This document shows, piece by piece, positions 35,977-45,155 of a DNA stretch of 64,000 nucleotides; positions within the stretch are counted from its first letter, which is position 1; every line of letters begins with the position of its first letter. A program made the translations under genes and the position numbers. The notes below the pieces were generated by a model. It worked only from the letters and a program-made list of their open reading frames with translations. It ran no database searches and was not told the origin of the DNA. Source of the stretch: Parasporobacterium sp. (GTDB lineage Bacteria; Bacillota; Clostridia; Lachnospirales; Lachnospiraceae); assembly GCA_017459985.1 (NCBI GenBank), contig JAFUBX010000006.1, positions 1-64,000 on the forward strand, written 5' to 3'.

Positions 35977-36812
35977 TGGGCTTTCTCTTTAAGAATAACG
36001 ACTTCAGGACAGATTATAAGAAACGTCCCTTTGACGGCTACAAATCCGTCGTGGACAAACTGGACGAGGAGACCAAACGGAAACTCGATCATCAGCGTAC
36101 CATCGGCATGATGGTGATCGTGGCGTTTGTGGTGCTTCTGGTGGTCATTCTTGCAGTGACCGGAATCGGCGTGGATAAGACGAAGTCCGTATCCGGCAAT
36201 GTCTTTGCCGACAAGGAAACGGTTCTGATCGAATGCTTCGGAGATTCTCTGACAGAAGGGATTCTGGCGGGCGAAGGGACCGCAGCCGCAGAGGTGACCT
36301 ATCCGGAAGAGCTGAAGGAAATGCTTCCGAGGCTCATACAGGAAGACGACCGGCAGTACCGGTTCCGCACTCTGGAAGTGAAGAATTACGGTCAGGCGGG
36401 AAGTGTACTGCAGGAGAACAGCAGCTCCCGGCTGTCCGGCCAGGCGGATATCGTACTGATCCTGTATACCGCCAACAATTTCGTCCAGGGGACTTCTTAT
36501 GAAAATGTTCTGGAGACCAATATCGGAGCCATCCGGAAACAGGGCGCCCAGGTTTTCCTCCTGAATTATCCCATTGAGGCAGGTTCGGAATGGGAAGCCA
36601 AGATCGAGCAGGCCAATCATTATATTGCCTCCGTGGCTGAATCCCAGGAGGTGCCGCTGATCGACCTGGAAACGTATTTTGCCACCCTGACAGAGGAGGA
36701 ACAGGAGGATCTGTTCGGAGCCGACGGACTCCATCTGACGGCGGAGGGCTATCGGATCATGGGCGATCAGACCGCGGAATTTCTGCATGAATATTACTAC
36801 GAGATGAACTAG
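35976..36812 (+). CDS. Membrane-anchored SGNH/GDSL hydrolase
   Basis: A 278-residue protein with a cytoplasmic charged N-terminus, one transmembrane helix (residues ~44-63, TIGMMVIVAFVVLLVVILAV) and an extracellular SGNH esterase domain. Block I is FGDSLTEG with the nucleophile Ser, block II is NYGQAGS, and block V is DGLHLTAEG with the catalytic Asp/His. Extracellular SGNH enzymes often remove O-acetyl groups from wall polymers; the substrate here is not known. A two-component system follows 23 nt downstream and may belong to the same transcript. Confidence 0.85.
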   Translation: MGFLFKNNDFRTDYKKRPFDGYKSVVDKLDEETKRKLDHQRTIGMMVIVAFVVLLVVILAVTGIGVDKTKSVSGNVFADKETVLIECFGDSLTEGILAGEGTAAAEVTYPEELKEMLPRLIQEDDRQYRFRTLEVKNYGQAGSVLQENSSSRLSGQADIVLILYTANNFVQGTSYENVLETNIGAIRKQGAQVFLLNYPIEAGSEWEAKIEQANHYIASVAESQEVPLIDLETYFATLTEEEQEDLFGADGLHLTAEGYRIMGDQTAEFLHEYYYEMN

Positions 36813-36835
36813 CAAGGCGGCGAAGGAGAGGGTTC

Positions 36836-37519
36836 ATGAGACTTCTATATGCGGAAGATGAAAGACAGATGTCAGAGGCAGTCGTGGATATCCTGACCTT
36901 CCACAAATATACCGTGGATGCGGTCTATGACGGGGAAGAGGCCCTTGGATATCTGAAATCGGAACATTACGACGGGGTGATCCTGGATGTGATGATGCCG
37001 AAAATGAGCGGCATTGATGTCCTGAAAAAAATGCGGGCCATGGGGATCCATACGCCGGTCCTGATGCTGACCGCCAAGAGCGAGATCGAAGACAAGATCG
37101 CCGGGCTGGACGCCGGGGCGGACGATTATCTGGCGAAGCCCTTTGCCATGGGGGAATTCCTGGCCAGAGTCCGGGCTCTTCTGCGGCGCCGGGAGGAATT
37201 CACGCCGGAGATCATTACCTACGGCAACATCAGTCTGAATACGGCCAATTATGAACTCTGCGGGCCAGAGCAGACCTTTACCCTGTCAAAGATCGAATAT
37301 CAGCTGATGGAGCTGCTGATGATCAATAAGGGGATCTATCTGTCCACAGATGACCTTCTGACCAAGGTCTGGGGATATGAAACCGATGCGGAGCTCGGGA
37401 TTGTCTGGGTCTATATCTCCTACCTCCGCAAAAAACTGACGGCCCTGAATGCCGATATCGAGATCAGTGCCAAACGGAATATCGGCTACATGCTGCAGCC
37501 GAGGAACAGTAAACGATGA
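36836..37519 (+). CDS. OmpR/PhoB-family response regulator
   Basis: A 227-residue transcription regulator. The receiver domain has the acidic pair E7/D8 (YAEDER), the phospho-acceptor D51 (VILDVMMPK) and the conserved Lys in LAKPF. A winged-helix DNA-binding domain fills residues ~125-225. Its stop overlaps the histidine kinase start as ATGA (37516-37519), so the pair is translated together. The signal and targets are unknown; the envelope-related neighbours suggest a cell surface role. Confidence 0.94.
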   Translation: MRLLYAEDERQMSEAVVDILTFHKYTVDAVYDGEEALGYLKSEHYDGVILDVMMPKMSGIDVLKKMRAMGIHTPVLMLTAKSEIEDKIAGLDAGADDYLAKPFAMGEFLARVRALLRRREEFTPEIITYGNISLNTANYELCGPEQTFTLSKIEYQLMELLMINKGIYLSTDDLLTKVWGYETDAELGIVWVYISYLRKKLTALNADIEISAKRNIGYMLQPRNSKR

Positions 37520-38880
37520 TCAGATCACTGCGCAGAAAACTGATTTTGTATATGATGATTGTGGTAGCCATTCTGCTGATATGCCTGATGGCTATTATTA
37601 ACATCATTAATTACAGTTCTTTTGAAGCTCAGACCGATGCCATCCTGGAGGCTCTGGCAGCAAACCATGTCTGGGCCGCGGAAACAGAAGAATCGCAGGA
37701 GGACACGGAGACTTCCCGGATTGCCGGGCAGGGGGATCAGGAAGAACCGGAAGGGGATTCCTCCGGGGAGTCGGAAGGGGATTTTTCGGACAGCCAGTCA
37801 AACGAGGGATTTGATATCAACGGCGGGCATCGGTCCATCTTCAGCTTCATGATTCCGGATGTCAGTACCTATGATCTGCAGGATGCAGCTTATTATTATG
37901 TGGTGATCGATCCGCAGGGAAGGGTATCGGAAGCGGATGTTTCCCGGGTGTTTGACCCGACCGCTGAAGTCGCCTCCAATATGGCGCTTGCCATGTTCCG
38001 GGACGGAAAGCGGACGGGCTGGATCGAATCCAGCAAATACCTCCGGATCAGCGATCAGAATGATACCGTCTATCTGTTCCTTCACCGGGACCGGGATCTG
38101 AAGAATCAGCAGAGGGTCATGATCGTATCCGTCATCGTCGGATTTGTATTTTTCCTGATCATCTTTGTGCTGGTCATCCTGCTGTCCGGCAAGATCCTGA
38201 GACCCGTCGAGGAGAATATTGAGAAGCAGAAAAGCTTCATTACCAATGCCAGCCATGAGATCAAGACGCCTCTGGCCATCATTCAGGCCAATGCAGAGGC
38301 TTTGGAGCTTTATAACGGGGAAAACAAATGGACCGGCAATATCCGGGAGCAGGTGGGACGTCTCAGTGTGATCCTGACCAATATGCTGACCCTGTCCAAA
38401 GCAGATGAGGGAACGATGCGCATGGATCTGATGGATATCAATCTGTCGGAGATCGTGGAGGAGATCCTCAATATGTTCCGGGAGTCCGCGGAGAAACGCA
38501 GTCTCACCCTCTTCCGGCATGTGGAACCGGATCTGATGATCCTGGCCAACAAACTGCAGGTCTCCCAGCTGGTTTCCATCCTGATCGACAATGCGGTCAA
38601 GTATTCCATGGGGGGATCCACGGTGGAGGTGCATGCCTATTCCCGGGATAAAACAGTCTTTCTGGAAACCATCAACCGCTGCGATGTGCTGCCGGAATGC
38701 GAGCCGGAGCAGCTGTTCGAGCGGTTCTTCCGGCCGGAGTCCAGCCGCTACAGCGATCAGCCCGGCAACGGGATCGGCCTGTCTGCGGCAAAGGCCATTA
38801 TAGAATCCTATGGCGGCAGCATCACCTGCAGATTTGAAGGCCGGGATGCGATCCGCTTTACCCTTATTTTCAGAAAATAA
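37516..38880 (+). CDS. Sensor histidine kinase
   Basis: A 454-residue membrane kinase. TM1 spans residues ~10-30 and TM2 ~200-222. The outside domain between them (~170 residues) begins with a very acidic Glu/Asp/Ser-rich stretch (residues ~57-100), which is unusual and could sense cations, pH or cationic peptides. That is inference. The kinase core has the H-box NASHEIKTPLA with phospho-acceptor H247, the N-box LIDNAVKYS and the G-box GNGIGLS. It pairs with the preceding OmpR-type regulator. Confidence 0.93.
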   Translation: MIRSLRRKLILYMMIVVAILLICLMAIINIINYSSFEAQTDAILEALAANHVWAAETEESQEDTETSRIAGQGDQEEPEGDSSGESEGDFSDSQSNEGFDINGGHRSIFSFMIPDVSTYDLQDAAYYYVVIDPQGRVSEADVSRVFDPTAEVASNMALAMFRDGKRTGWIESSKYLRISDQNDTVYLFLHRDRDLKNQQRVMIVSVIVGFVFFLIIFVLVILLSGKILRPVEENIEKQKSFITNASHEIKTPLAIIQANAEALELYNGENKWTGNIREQVGRLSVILTNMLTLSKADEGTMRMDLMDINLSEIVEEILNMFRESAEKRSLTLFRHVEPDLMILANKLQVSQLVSILIDNAVKYSMGGSTVEVHAYSRDKTVFLETINRCDVLPECEPEQLFERFFRPESSRYSDQPGNGIGLSAAKAIIESYGGSITCRFEGRDAIRFTLIFRK

Positions 38881-38905
38881 AAATACAGAATCGGAGCAGA
38901 AACAA

Positions 38906-39631
38906 ATGTACGGACTTGGTACGATAATCAATACGGCAGCAATCATCGTGGGCGGTGTGATCGGCCTGCTGTTCGGGAAGCTGATCCCGAAACGGGTACA
39001 GGAATCCCTGGTCGTCTGCAATGGCATCAGTGTGATCATCATCGGGATCTCCGGCGCCATATCCAAAATGCTGACCATCAATGAGGGGGGATTCGATACC
39101 CAGAAATCCATGCTCCTGACACTGGCTCTGGTCCTTGGTACAATCCTGGGAAGCGCCCTGAATCTGGAGCGTCTTCTGGAACGGTTCGGAGACTGGCTGA
39201 AATCCAAATCGAAAAGCGATTCGGACAACCAGTTTACGGAAGCCTTTATCATCTCTTCCTGCACCGTCTGCATCGGCGCTATGGCGGTGATCGGTGCTCT
39301 GAATGATGTGCTGACCGGGGACATCTCCGTGTTGCTTCTCAAATCCATCCTGGACCTGATCACGATCTGCGCCCTGACCTGTGCCATGGGAAAGGGGTGC
39401 GTATTCTCTGCGATCTCAGTTCTTTTGTTCCAGGGGGTGATCTCGGTGATCGCCTGGTTCATCAAGCCGATCATGACGGATCTGGCCCTGGCAGACCTGT
39501 CCTTCGTCGGATCGGTCCTGATCTTCGTGGTGGGTCTGAATCTTGTCCGGGATAAGAAGATTTCCGTTGTGAACATGCTTCCGTCCATTTTATTCGCAGT
39601 GGGATTTTCCTTTATTCCCGCCTTGAATTAG
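38906..39631 (+). CDS. DUF554 membrane protein (YqgA-like)
   Basis: A 241-residue integral membrane protein of about seven helices. The N-terminus GLGTIINTAAIIVGGVIGLL and the acidic/charged loop after helix 3 match the DUF554 family, whose function is unknown (possible transporter). I start at 38906, where CGGAGC lies upstream. It begins 25 nt after the kinase stop, so it may share the two-component transcript. Confidence 0.85.
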   Translation: MYGLGTIINTAAIIVGGVIGLLFGKLIPKRVQESLVVCNGISVIIIGISGAISKMLTINEGGFDTQKSMLLTLALVLGTILGSALNLERLLERFGDWLKSKSKSDSDNQFTEAFIISSCTVCIGAMAVIGALNDVLTGDISVLLLKSILDLITICALTCAMGKGCVFSAISVLLFQGVISVIAWFIKPIMTDLALADLSFVGSVLIFVVGLNLVRDKKISVVNMLPSILFAVGFSFIPALN

Positions 39632-39719
39632 GATTGGAGTTTTCTTTATTTTTGTCTAAAATGAATAGATTTTCCGTCGATTTGGGCTCGTTTTTTTACT
39701 TACTTTTTTGTTCGTAAAA

Positions 39720-39728
39720 TGCTAAAAT
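39720..39728 (+). promoter_or_regulatory. Possible extended -10 promoter for the CarD gene
   Basis: TGC-TAAAAT after a long T-rich tract. There is no good -35 box. It lies ~90 nt before the chosen start. Confidence 0.35.
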
Positions 39729-39820
39729 ACAGATATCTGAAGGCATCTGAGCCTTGTCAGTATACGGCGGTTCCGCCGTGTCTGCAGCAATGGGTTTACA
39801 ATTCTGAGAAAGGGTATCTT

Positions 39821-40321
39821 GTGTTTAAAATTGGCGATTTAATTGTTTATGGAAATGCTGGAGTCTGTCGTGTGGTTGAGATCGGAAAGCCGCCGCTTTC
39901 CGGGATCCCGGAGGGACAGGATTATTATACGCTTGCTCCGTATTATTCCGAGAAGAGCGTGATCTTCACCCCATGCAACAATGAGAAGGTGGTTATGCGT
40001 CCGATTGTTTCCAAAGCAGAAGCCGATGCCCTGATCAACCGGATCCCGGATATCGGATTCCTGGGCATCACGGATGAGAAGAAGCGGGAAGAATGCTATA
40101 AGGAGACCATCCGTTCCTGCGATCCCACCAAGTTCGTCAGCATTATCAAGACGATCCATGCCAGGAAGCAGCAGAGGATCTCGGAGGGGAAGAAGGTCAC
40201 CGCCAGTGACGAGAAGTACTTCCAGATGGCGGAGGAGAAGCTCTACGGAGAACTGGCCATCGCCCTGGAGATCGATAAAAGCAAAGTCAAAGATTATATT
40301 TTCCAATGCGTTACGATGTAA
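39821..40321 (+). CDS. CarD/CdnL-family RNA polymerase-binding regulator
   Basis: A 166-residue protein. The N-terminal Tudor-like domain (FKIGDLIVYGNAGVCRVVEI) binds the RNA polymerase beta subunit, and the helical C-terminal half contacts promoter DNA in this family. The frame is open further upstream to 39719. I chose the GTG at 39821 because AAAGGG lies 6 nt before it and the family starts at the equivalent of FKIGD. It probably tunes promoter opening, for instance at rRNA promoters. The 3' end of the gene forms half of its own terminator. Confidence 0.85.
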   Translation: MFKIGDLIVYGNAGVCRVVEIGKPPLSGIPEGQDYYTLAPYYSEKSVIFTPCNNEKVVMRPIVSKAEADALINRIPDIGFLGITDEKKREECYKETIRSCDPTKFVSIIKTIHARKQQRISEGKKVTASDEKYFQMAEEKLYGELAIALEIDKSKVKDYIFQCVTM

Positions 40322-40331
40322 CGCATTTTTT
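40305..40331 (+). terminator. Terminator overlapping the CarD gene end
   Basis: AATGCGTTAC and its complement form a 10-bp stem with a 3-nt loop followed by T-rich DNA. The stop codon lies within the 3' arm. Confidence 0.85.
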
Positions 40332-40376
40332 ATATCCCGGAGAATTGTATCTGTTTCGTACATGGCAAAAACAGCA

Positions 40377-40405
40377 TGGACAAGAGTGTCTTTTTCATAT
40401 ACAAT
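40377..40405 (+). promoter_or_regulatory. Strong promoter of the CocE hydrolase gene
   Basis: TGGACA, a 17-bp spacer and TACAAT, each 5 of 6 to consensus. This fits the high-expression codon use of the gene. Confidence 0.7.
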
Positions 40406-40455
40406 ATTCTTGTTGTGAAAAAGTAACAATTTAAGTATTTATGGAGGTTATAAAT

Positions 40456-42294
40456 ATGGGAAAAGTTATGGACGGTCTCGATCCGAAAGTCTATTTCACT
40501 CTGGAAGAAGAGTTCCAGGGCGAAAAAATTGAAGCCATCTACAGATATGCCCGGAAACCGGTTGCCAACCAGGAAGACCTCGACCTTTCACAGGCCGAAG
40601 ACCCGATGGCAAGAATGGGACAGGGATTCTGCCCGGCTTTCAATCAGAGAACCTATGAAGCAGCCCCCGGCGTTACCTGTATGCAGGACGTTGAGGTGGT
40701 CTTAAGAGACGGCTGCAAGATCTATACAGATCTTTTCCTGCCCACCAGTATTGCGCAGAAGGATCAGGTGCCTACCCACGAGAAGATCCCCTGCATCGTT
40801 TCCTGGAGCTGGTTCGGCAAACGCCCCGGCGATGGTATGAGTGAGTGGCAGATCATGGGCGTTCCGCCCCACACCGTATCCAAGCTGGCCAAGTTCGAGT
40901 CCTCTGACCCGGCATTCTGGTGCTATCAGGGTTATGCGGTTGCCAACGTTGACGTGCGTGGCGCCGGACATTCTGAGGGGAACGTTCATATGTTTACCCA
41001 TCAGGACAGAGAGGATGGCTATGATTTCGTAGAGTGGCTGGCTCAGCAGGAGTGGTGCAACGGCAAGATCGGTATGACCGGCAACTCCGGCGTGGCTATG
41101 CATCAGTGGGGCATCGCTGCAGAGTGCCCGCCGCATCTGGCATGCATCGCACCCTGGGAGAGCACTACGGATCTGTATTCCGATTCCCTGTATGAAGGCG
41201 GTATCCCGGCTCTTTCCTTCAACGAGTTCATCGCTGCACAGGTAACCGGTACCGGCGGTGTGGATGATCAGGTTGCCATGGCCCGTGTCTATCCGTTCCG
41301 GAACGGCTACTGGAATGACAAAATGGCTGATTTCTCCAAGGTCAGGATTCCTGTTTATCAGACAGCCGGATGGTCACACTTCCATCTGCCGGGATCTTCC
41401 AGAGCTTATATCAGATGCAAATCCAAACTGAAATGGTTCAGGGCCCACAGAGATTTCGAGTGGCCGGATACCTACGATCCGAGAAACCTGCAGGATCTGA
41501 AGCTGTTCTATGACCGTTATCTGAAGGATATCCACAATGGCTGGGAGATGACTCCGAAGGTAAGAATCGACGTTATGGATGTCATGGAGCATGACTACCA
41601 GGAGAGACGTCCGGAGAATGAATGGCCGCTGAAGAGAACCGAGTGGAGAAAGTACTACCTGGATGCTTCCAAGATGACCATGCAGGATACGCCGGTGGAG
41701 ATTGAGTCCTCCGTTTCCTACAATGGCGAGACCGCGGAAGATGGCTACATCGACAGAGTCGAATTCGATATGGAATTCAAAGAGGATACCGAGCTGACTG
41801 GCTATATGTGGCTGAGACTGTGGGTTTCCTGTGACGGATATGATGATATGGATATGTTCATCAATATCCAGAAGGCTGACAGCAAGGGCAACTGGCTGCC
41901 CTGGACCACACTGAATGAGCCCCATCCGGGCCAGTGGGGCAAGATGAGAGTCAGCCGCCGTGCTCTGTGGCCGGAAGAGATGAAGAAGTACAAACTGAAA
42001 GGCAAAGAGTACTGGCCGGTACAGGCAAATATCAGCGAAGAGAAGCTGAAAGAGGGCGAGATCGTTCCGGTGGACATCGCCATTGTTCCGTCCTCCAGAT
42101 TCTGGCACAAAGGACAGAAGCTTCGTATCCAGATCGCAGGCAACTACATCCGCGAGGGCTGGTTCGAGCCGCTGAGCTGGGACGTTGACAACCATGGAAA
42201 GCATATCATCCACACAGGCGGACAGTATGATTCCTGGCTGCAGGTTCCGTATATCCCGCCGAAATTCGAAACCGACGGACACGTTTACAGATAA
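40456..42294 (+). CDS. CocE/NonD-family hydrolase
   Basis: A 612-residue alpha/beta hydrolase of the X-Pro dipeptidyl-peptidase/cocaine esterase group. The nucleophile elbow is GNSGVAMHQW, the cap and oxyanion region include DVRGAGHSEG, and the C-terminal jelly-roll domain (from about residue 400) is typical. It should cleave an ester or amide; the natural substrate is unknown and there is no signal peptide. GGAGG lies 8 nt before the ATG at 40456. Arginine codons are mainly AGA and CGT, unlike most neighbours but like the ribosomal protein genes, so it is probably abundant. Confidence 0.9.
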   Translation: MGKVMDGLDPKVYFTLEEEFQGEKIEAIYRYARKPVANQEDLDLSQAEDPMARMGQGFCPAFNQRTYEAAPGVTCMQDVEVVLRDGCKIYTDLFLPTSIAQKDQVPTHEKIPCIVSWSWFGKRPGDGMSEWQIMGVPPHTVSKLAKFESSDPAFWCYQGYAVANVDVRGAGHSEGNVHMFTHQDREDGYDFVEWLAQQEWCNGKIGMTGNSGVAMHQWGIAAECPPHLACIAPWESTTDLYSDSLYEGGIPALSFNEFIAAQVTGTGGVDDQVAMARVYPFRNGYWNDKMADFSKVRIPVYQTAGWSHFHLPGSSRAYIRCKSKLKWFRAHRDFEWPDTYDPRNLQDLKLFYDRYLKDIHNGWEMTPKVRIDVMDVMEHDYQERRPENEWPLKRTEWRKYYLDASKMTMQDTPVEIESSVSYNGETAEDGYIDRVEFDMEFKEDTELTGYMWLRLWVSCDGYDDMDMFINIQKADSKGNWLPWTTLNEPHPGQWGKMRVSRRALWPEEMKKYKLKGKEYWPVQANISEEKLKEGEIVPVDIAIVPSSRFWHKGQKLRIQIAGNYIREGWFEPLSWDVDNHGKHIIHTGGQYDSWLQVPYIPPKFETDGHVYR

Positions 42295-42316
42295 GATCTG
42301 CAACGGATTTCATTTA

Positions 42317-42349
42317 CAGGCTGCCGCAACCGACTGCGGCAGCCTGTTT
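42317..42349 (+). terminator. Terminator of the CocE hydrolase gene
   Basis: CAGGCTGCCGCA and its complement form a perfect 12-bp stem with a 6-nt loop followed by TTT. Confidence 0.85.
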
Positions 42350-42439
42350 GCGTCCGGAGAACGAATTTCCGAAAAGGACCTTCGCAGCGCCTTCTATGGA
42401 AGCCTGCTTTTTTAGGATTCGGATGCCTGCGTTTGGGAC

Positions 42440-42468
42440 TTGACGGACGCTTTGCGATTTGTTAATAT
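42440..42468 (+). promoter_or_regulatory. rpsO promoter
   Basis: TTGACG, a 17-bp spacer and TAATAT, giving a leader of about 80 nt. S15 leaders are autoregulated in several bacteria, but I cannot assign a known fold here. Confidence 0.7.
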
Positions 42469-42556
42469 ATGCAAGTTGTGAGCCTCAGCTTAAATGACGG
42501 ACACTCCGACCGCGTTTCAGCTGCAGGGGATATTTATACAAGGAGGATTATTTATT

Positions 42557-42823
42557 ATGATTACACCGGAAATCAAAGCCCAGCTGATCAAAGAGTATGG
42601 CAAGAATGAAGCAGACACAGGCAGTGTGGATGTACAGGTTGCGATCCTGACATTCCGGATCAAGGAACTGACCGAGCATCTGAAGACCCATCCGAAGGAT
42701 CATCATTCCAGAAGAGGTCTGCTGAAGATGGTTGGTAAGAGAAGAGGTCTTCTTGATTACCTCAAGTCCAGAGATATCGAAGCATATCGTCAGCTGATTG
42801 AGAAATTAGGAATCAGAAAATAA
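42557..42823 (+). CDS. rpsO: 30S ribosomal protein S15
   Basis: An 88-residue primary 16S rRNA-binding protein of normal length. [16 protein letters not shown] and [19 protein letters not shown] are the conserved rRNA-contact segments. A strong AAGGAGG precedes the ATG, and codons are of the high-expression type. It is followed by a terminator-like hairpin and then pnp, the conserved rpsO-pnp order. Confidence 0.98.
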   Translation: MITPEIKAQLIKEYGKNEADTGSVDVQVAILTFRIKELTEHLKTHPKDHHSRRGLLKMVGKRRGLLDYLKSRDIEAYRQLIEKLGIRK

Positions 42824-42834
42824 TTAATAAGAAT

Positions 42835-42870
42835 AGACTTTAGGGAATTTTCCTTAAAGTCTGTTTGTTT
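42835..42870 (+). terminator. Hairpin between rpsO and pnp
   Basis: AGACTTTAGGGA pairs imperfectly with TCCTTAAAGTCT and is followed by a T-rich tract. It probably ends much of the rpsO transcript while allowing some read-through into pnp. Confidence 0.65.
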
Positions 42871-42905
42871 ATATGGCACTCGCCAAGAAGAAGAAGGAGA
42901 GAAAA

Positions 42906-45098
42906 ATGAGCAAAGAATTCAAAACCTATGAAATGGAACTGGCCGGCAGACCGCTGAAGGTTGAGATCGGCCGTGTCGCCGCCCAGGCAAACGGAGCTGT
43001 TCTGATTCACTATGGAGATACGGTAGTGCTTTCCACCGCCACCGCTTCCGAGAAGCCCCGTGACGGGATCGATTTCTTCCCGTTAAGTGTTGATTTTGAA
43101 GAGAAGATGTATGCCGTCGGCAAGATTCCGGGAGGATTCACCAGACGGGAGGGACGTCCCTCTGAGAACGCGGTCCTCACCAGCCGTGTGATCGACCGGC
43201 CGATGCGCCCGCTGTTCCCGAAGGATTACAGAAATGATGTGGTTCTGAACAACCTGGTCATGAGTGTGGATCCGGACTGTTCCCCGGAACTGACCGGTAT
43301 GCTGGGTTCCGCCCTGGCCACCTGCATTTCGGATATCCCCTTTGACGGACCGGTGGCAATGACCCAGATGGGTCTTGTAAACGGAGAACTGGTTTACAAT
43401 CCCACCGAGGAGCAGAAGCTGGCTACGGAACTGACCCTGACCGTCGCTTCCACTCCGGAAAAGGTGATCATGATCGAAGCCGGCGCAAAGGAAGTGCCGG
43501 AGGACCGGATGATCGAAGCGATCTTCAAAGCCCATGACATGAACTGCAAGGTCAATCAGTTCTTCGCGCAGATCATTGCGGAAGTCGGAAAGGAAAAGCA
43601 TGAGTACGAGCGTCATGTGATCCCGGATGAGGTCATGGATGCCATCGTCGCCCTGGTTCCCCAGGAAGAGATGGAGAAGGCTGTCTTCGCCGATGAAAAG
43701 CAGGTGAGGGATGCCAATATTTCCCAGATCAAGGATATGCTGAATGGGAAATTCGCGGAAGAGCATGAAGACTATATTCCGTTTGTCGATGAGGCTGTGT
43801 ACGCATATCAGAAAAAGACCGTGCGGAAGATGATCCTGAAGGATCACAAACGTCCCGACGGCCGTGCGATCGACCAGATCCGTCCGCTCTCCGCAGAGAT
43901 CGATGTGCTGCCGAGAGCCCATGGTTCCGGTATGTTCACCAGAGGACAGACCCAGATCATGACCGCCACCACCTTAGGACCTCTGTCCGAGGCCCAGAAG
44001 ATCGACGGACTGGATCTGAACGTCACCTCCAAGAGATATATGCATCAGTACAATTTCCCGGGATATTCCGTCGGTGAAGCCAAACCGAACCGCTCTCCGG
44101 GACGGCGTGAGATCGGACACGGAGCACTGGCTGAGAGGGCACTGCTTCCGGTGATCCCTTCCGAGTCCGAGTTCCCGTATGCGCTGCGTCTGGTGTCCGA
44201 GACCTTTGAGTCCAACGGATCCACCAGCCAGGCTTCTGTCTGCGCTTCCACCCTGTCCCTGATGGCAGCCGGCGTTCCGATCAAGAGACCTGTTGCCGGT
44301 ATCTCCTGCGGTCTGGTGACCGGCGAGACCGATGATGATTATCTGGTACTGACGGACATCCAGGGCCTGGAGGATTTCTTCGGGGATATGGATTTCAAGG
44401 TGGCAGGAACCGATGTGGGAATTACCGCCATCCAGATGGATATCAAGATCCATGGCCTGACCAGACAGATCGTGGAGGAAGCCATTGCCAGAGCAAAGCA
44501 GGCCAGAACCTATATTCTGCATGAGGTCATGCTGCCGGTGATCGCTGAGCCCCGGAAGGAACTCAGCAAATACGCGCCGAAGATCATCAGCATTCAGATC
44601 GATCCGGACAAGATCGGTGATGTGGTCGGCAAGCAGGGCAAGGTCATCAATGAGATCATTGCCAGAACCGGCGTGAAGATCGATATCGATGATTCCGGTA
44701 TGGTCTCCATCTGCGGTGTGGATCCGCAGATGCTGGAGGAAGCACGGGGCATGATCGAAACCATCGTTTCCGAGTTCGAAGAGGGCAGGATCTACGAGGG
44801 CAAGGTCGTATCCATTAAGGAATTCGGCGCGTTCCTCGAGTTCGCTCCGGGCAAGGAAGGAATGGTTCACATCTCCAAGATTGCCAAAGAGCGGATCAAA
44901 TGCGTCGAGGATGTTCTGACCCTGGGAGATGTCGTGAAGGCAAAATGCATGGGTCTTGACAAGATGGGCAGAGTCTCCTTCAGTATCAAGGACGCCATGG
45001 AGTCCAAGGGCGGAAAGGACAGCCAGGGCAAGGAAGGCCGCGGAAAAGAAAACCGCCGGAAATCTTCCGAAGACAAACAGAATTCCGAAGAAAATTAA
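42906..45098 (+). CDS. pnp: Polyribonucleotide nucleotidyltransferase (PNPase)
   Basis: A 730-residue 3'-5' phosphorolytic exoribonuclease that forms a trimer. Two RNase PH domains are present; the second carries SPGRREIGHGALAERAL, part of the active site. They are joined by a helical linker. A KH domain (GDVVGKQGKVINEI) and an S1 domain (YEGKVVSIKEFGAF) follow. The last ~30 residues are a very charged Lys/Ser/Gly tail. I start at 42906, with AAGGAGA upstream; an earlier ATG at 42873 lacks a site. It degrades mRNA and takes part in RNA quality control. Confidence 0.97.
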   Translation: MSKEFKTYEMELAGRPLKVEIGRVAAQANGAVLIHYGDTVVLSTATASEKPRDGIDFFPLSVDFEEKMYAVGKIPGGFTRREGRPSENAVLTSRVIDRPMRPLFPKDYRNDVVLNNLVMSVDPDCSPELTGMLGSALATCISDIPFDGPVAMTQMGLVNGELVYNPTEEQKLATELTLTVASTPEKVIMIEAGAKEVPEDRMIEAIFKAHDMNCKVNQFFAQIIAEVGKEKHEYERHVIPDEVMDAIVALVPQEEMEKAVFADEKQVRDANISQIKDMLNGKFAEEHEDYIPFVDEAVYAYQKKTVRKMILKDHKRPDGRAIDQIRPLSAEIDVLPRAHGSGMFTRGQTQIMTATTLGPLSEAQKIDGLDLNVTSKRYMHQYNFPGYSVGEAKPNRSPGRREIGHGALAERALLPVIPSESEFPYALRLVSETFESNGSTSQASVCASTLSLMAAGVPIKRPVAGISCGLVTGETDDDYLVLTDIQGLEDFFGDMDFKVAGTDVGITAIQMDIKIHGLTRQIVEEAIARAKQARTYILHEVMLPVIAEPRKELSKYAPKIISIQIDPDKIGDVVGKQGKVINEIIARTGVKIDIDDSGMVSICGVDPQMLEEARGMIETIVSEFEEGRIYEGKVVSIKEFGAFLEFAPGKEGMVHISKIAKERIKCVEDVLTLGDVVKAKCMGLDKMGRVSFSIKDAMESKGGKDSQGKEGRGKENRRKSSEDKQNSEEN

Positions 45099-45113
45099 TT
45101 CATCAATAAATGA

Positions 45114-45155
45114 CCCCCCGGTATTTCCTTAGCGGGCAAATACCGGAGGGTTTTT
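45114..45155 (+). terminator. pnp terminator
   Basis: CCCCGGTATTT and AAATACCGG(AG)GG form a long stem with an 11-nt loop, followed by TTTTT. Confidence 0.9.
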
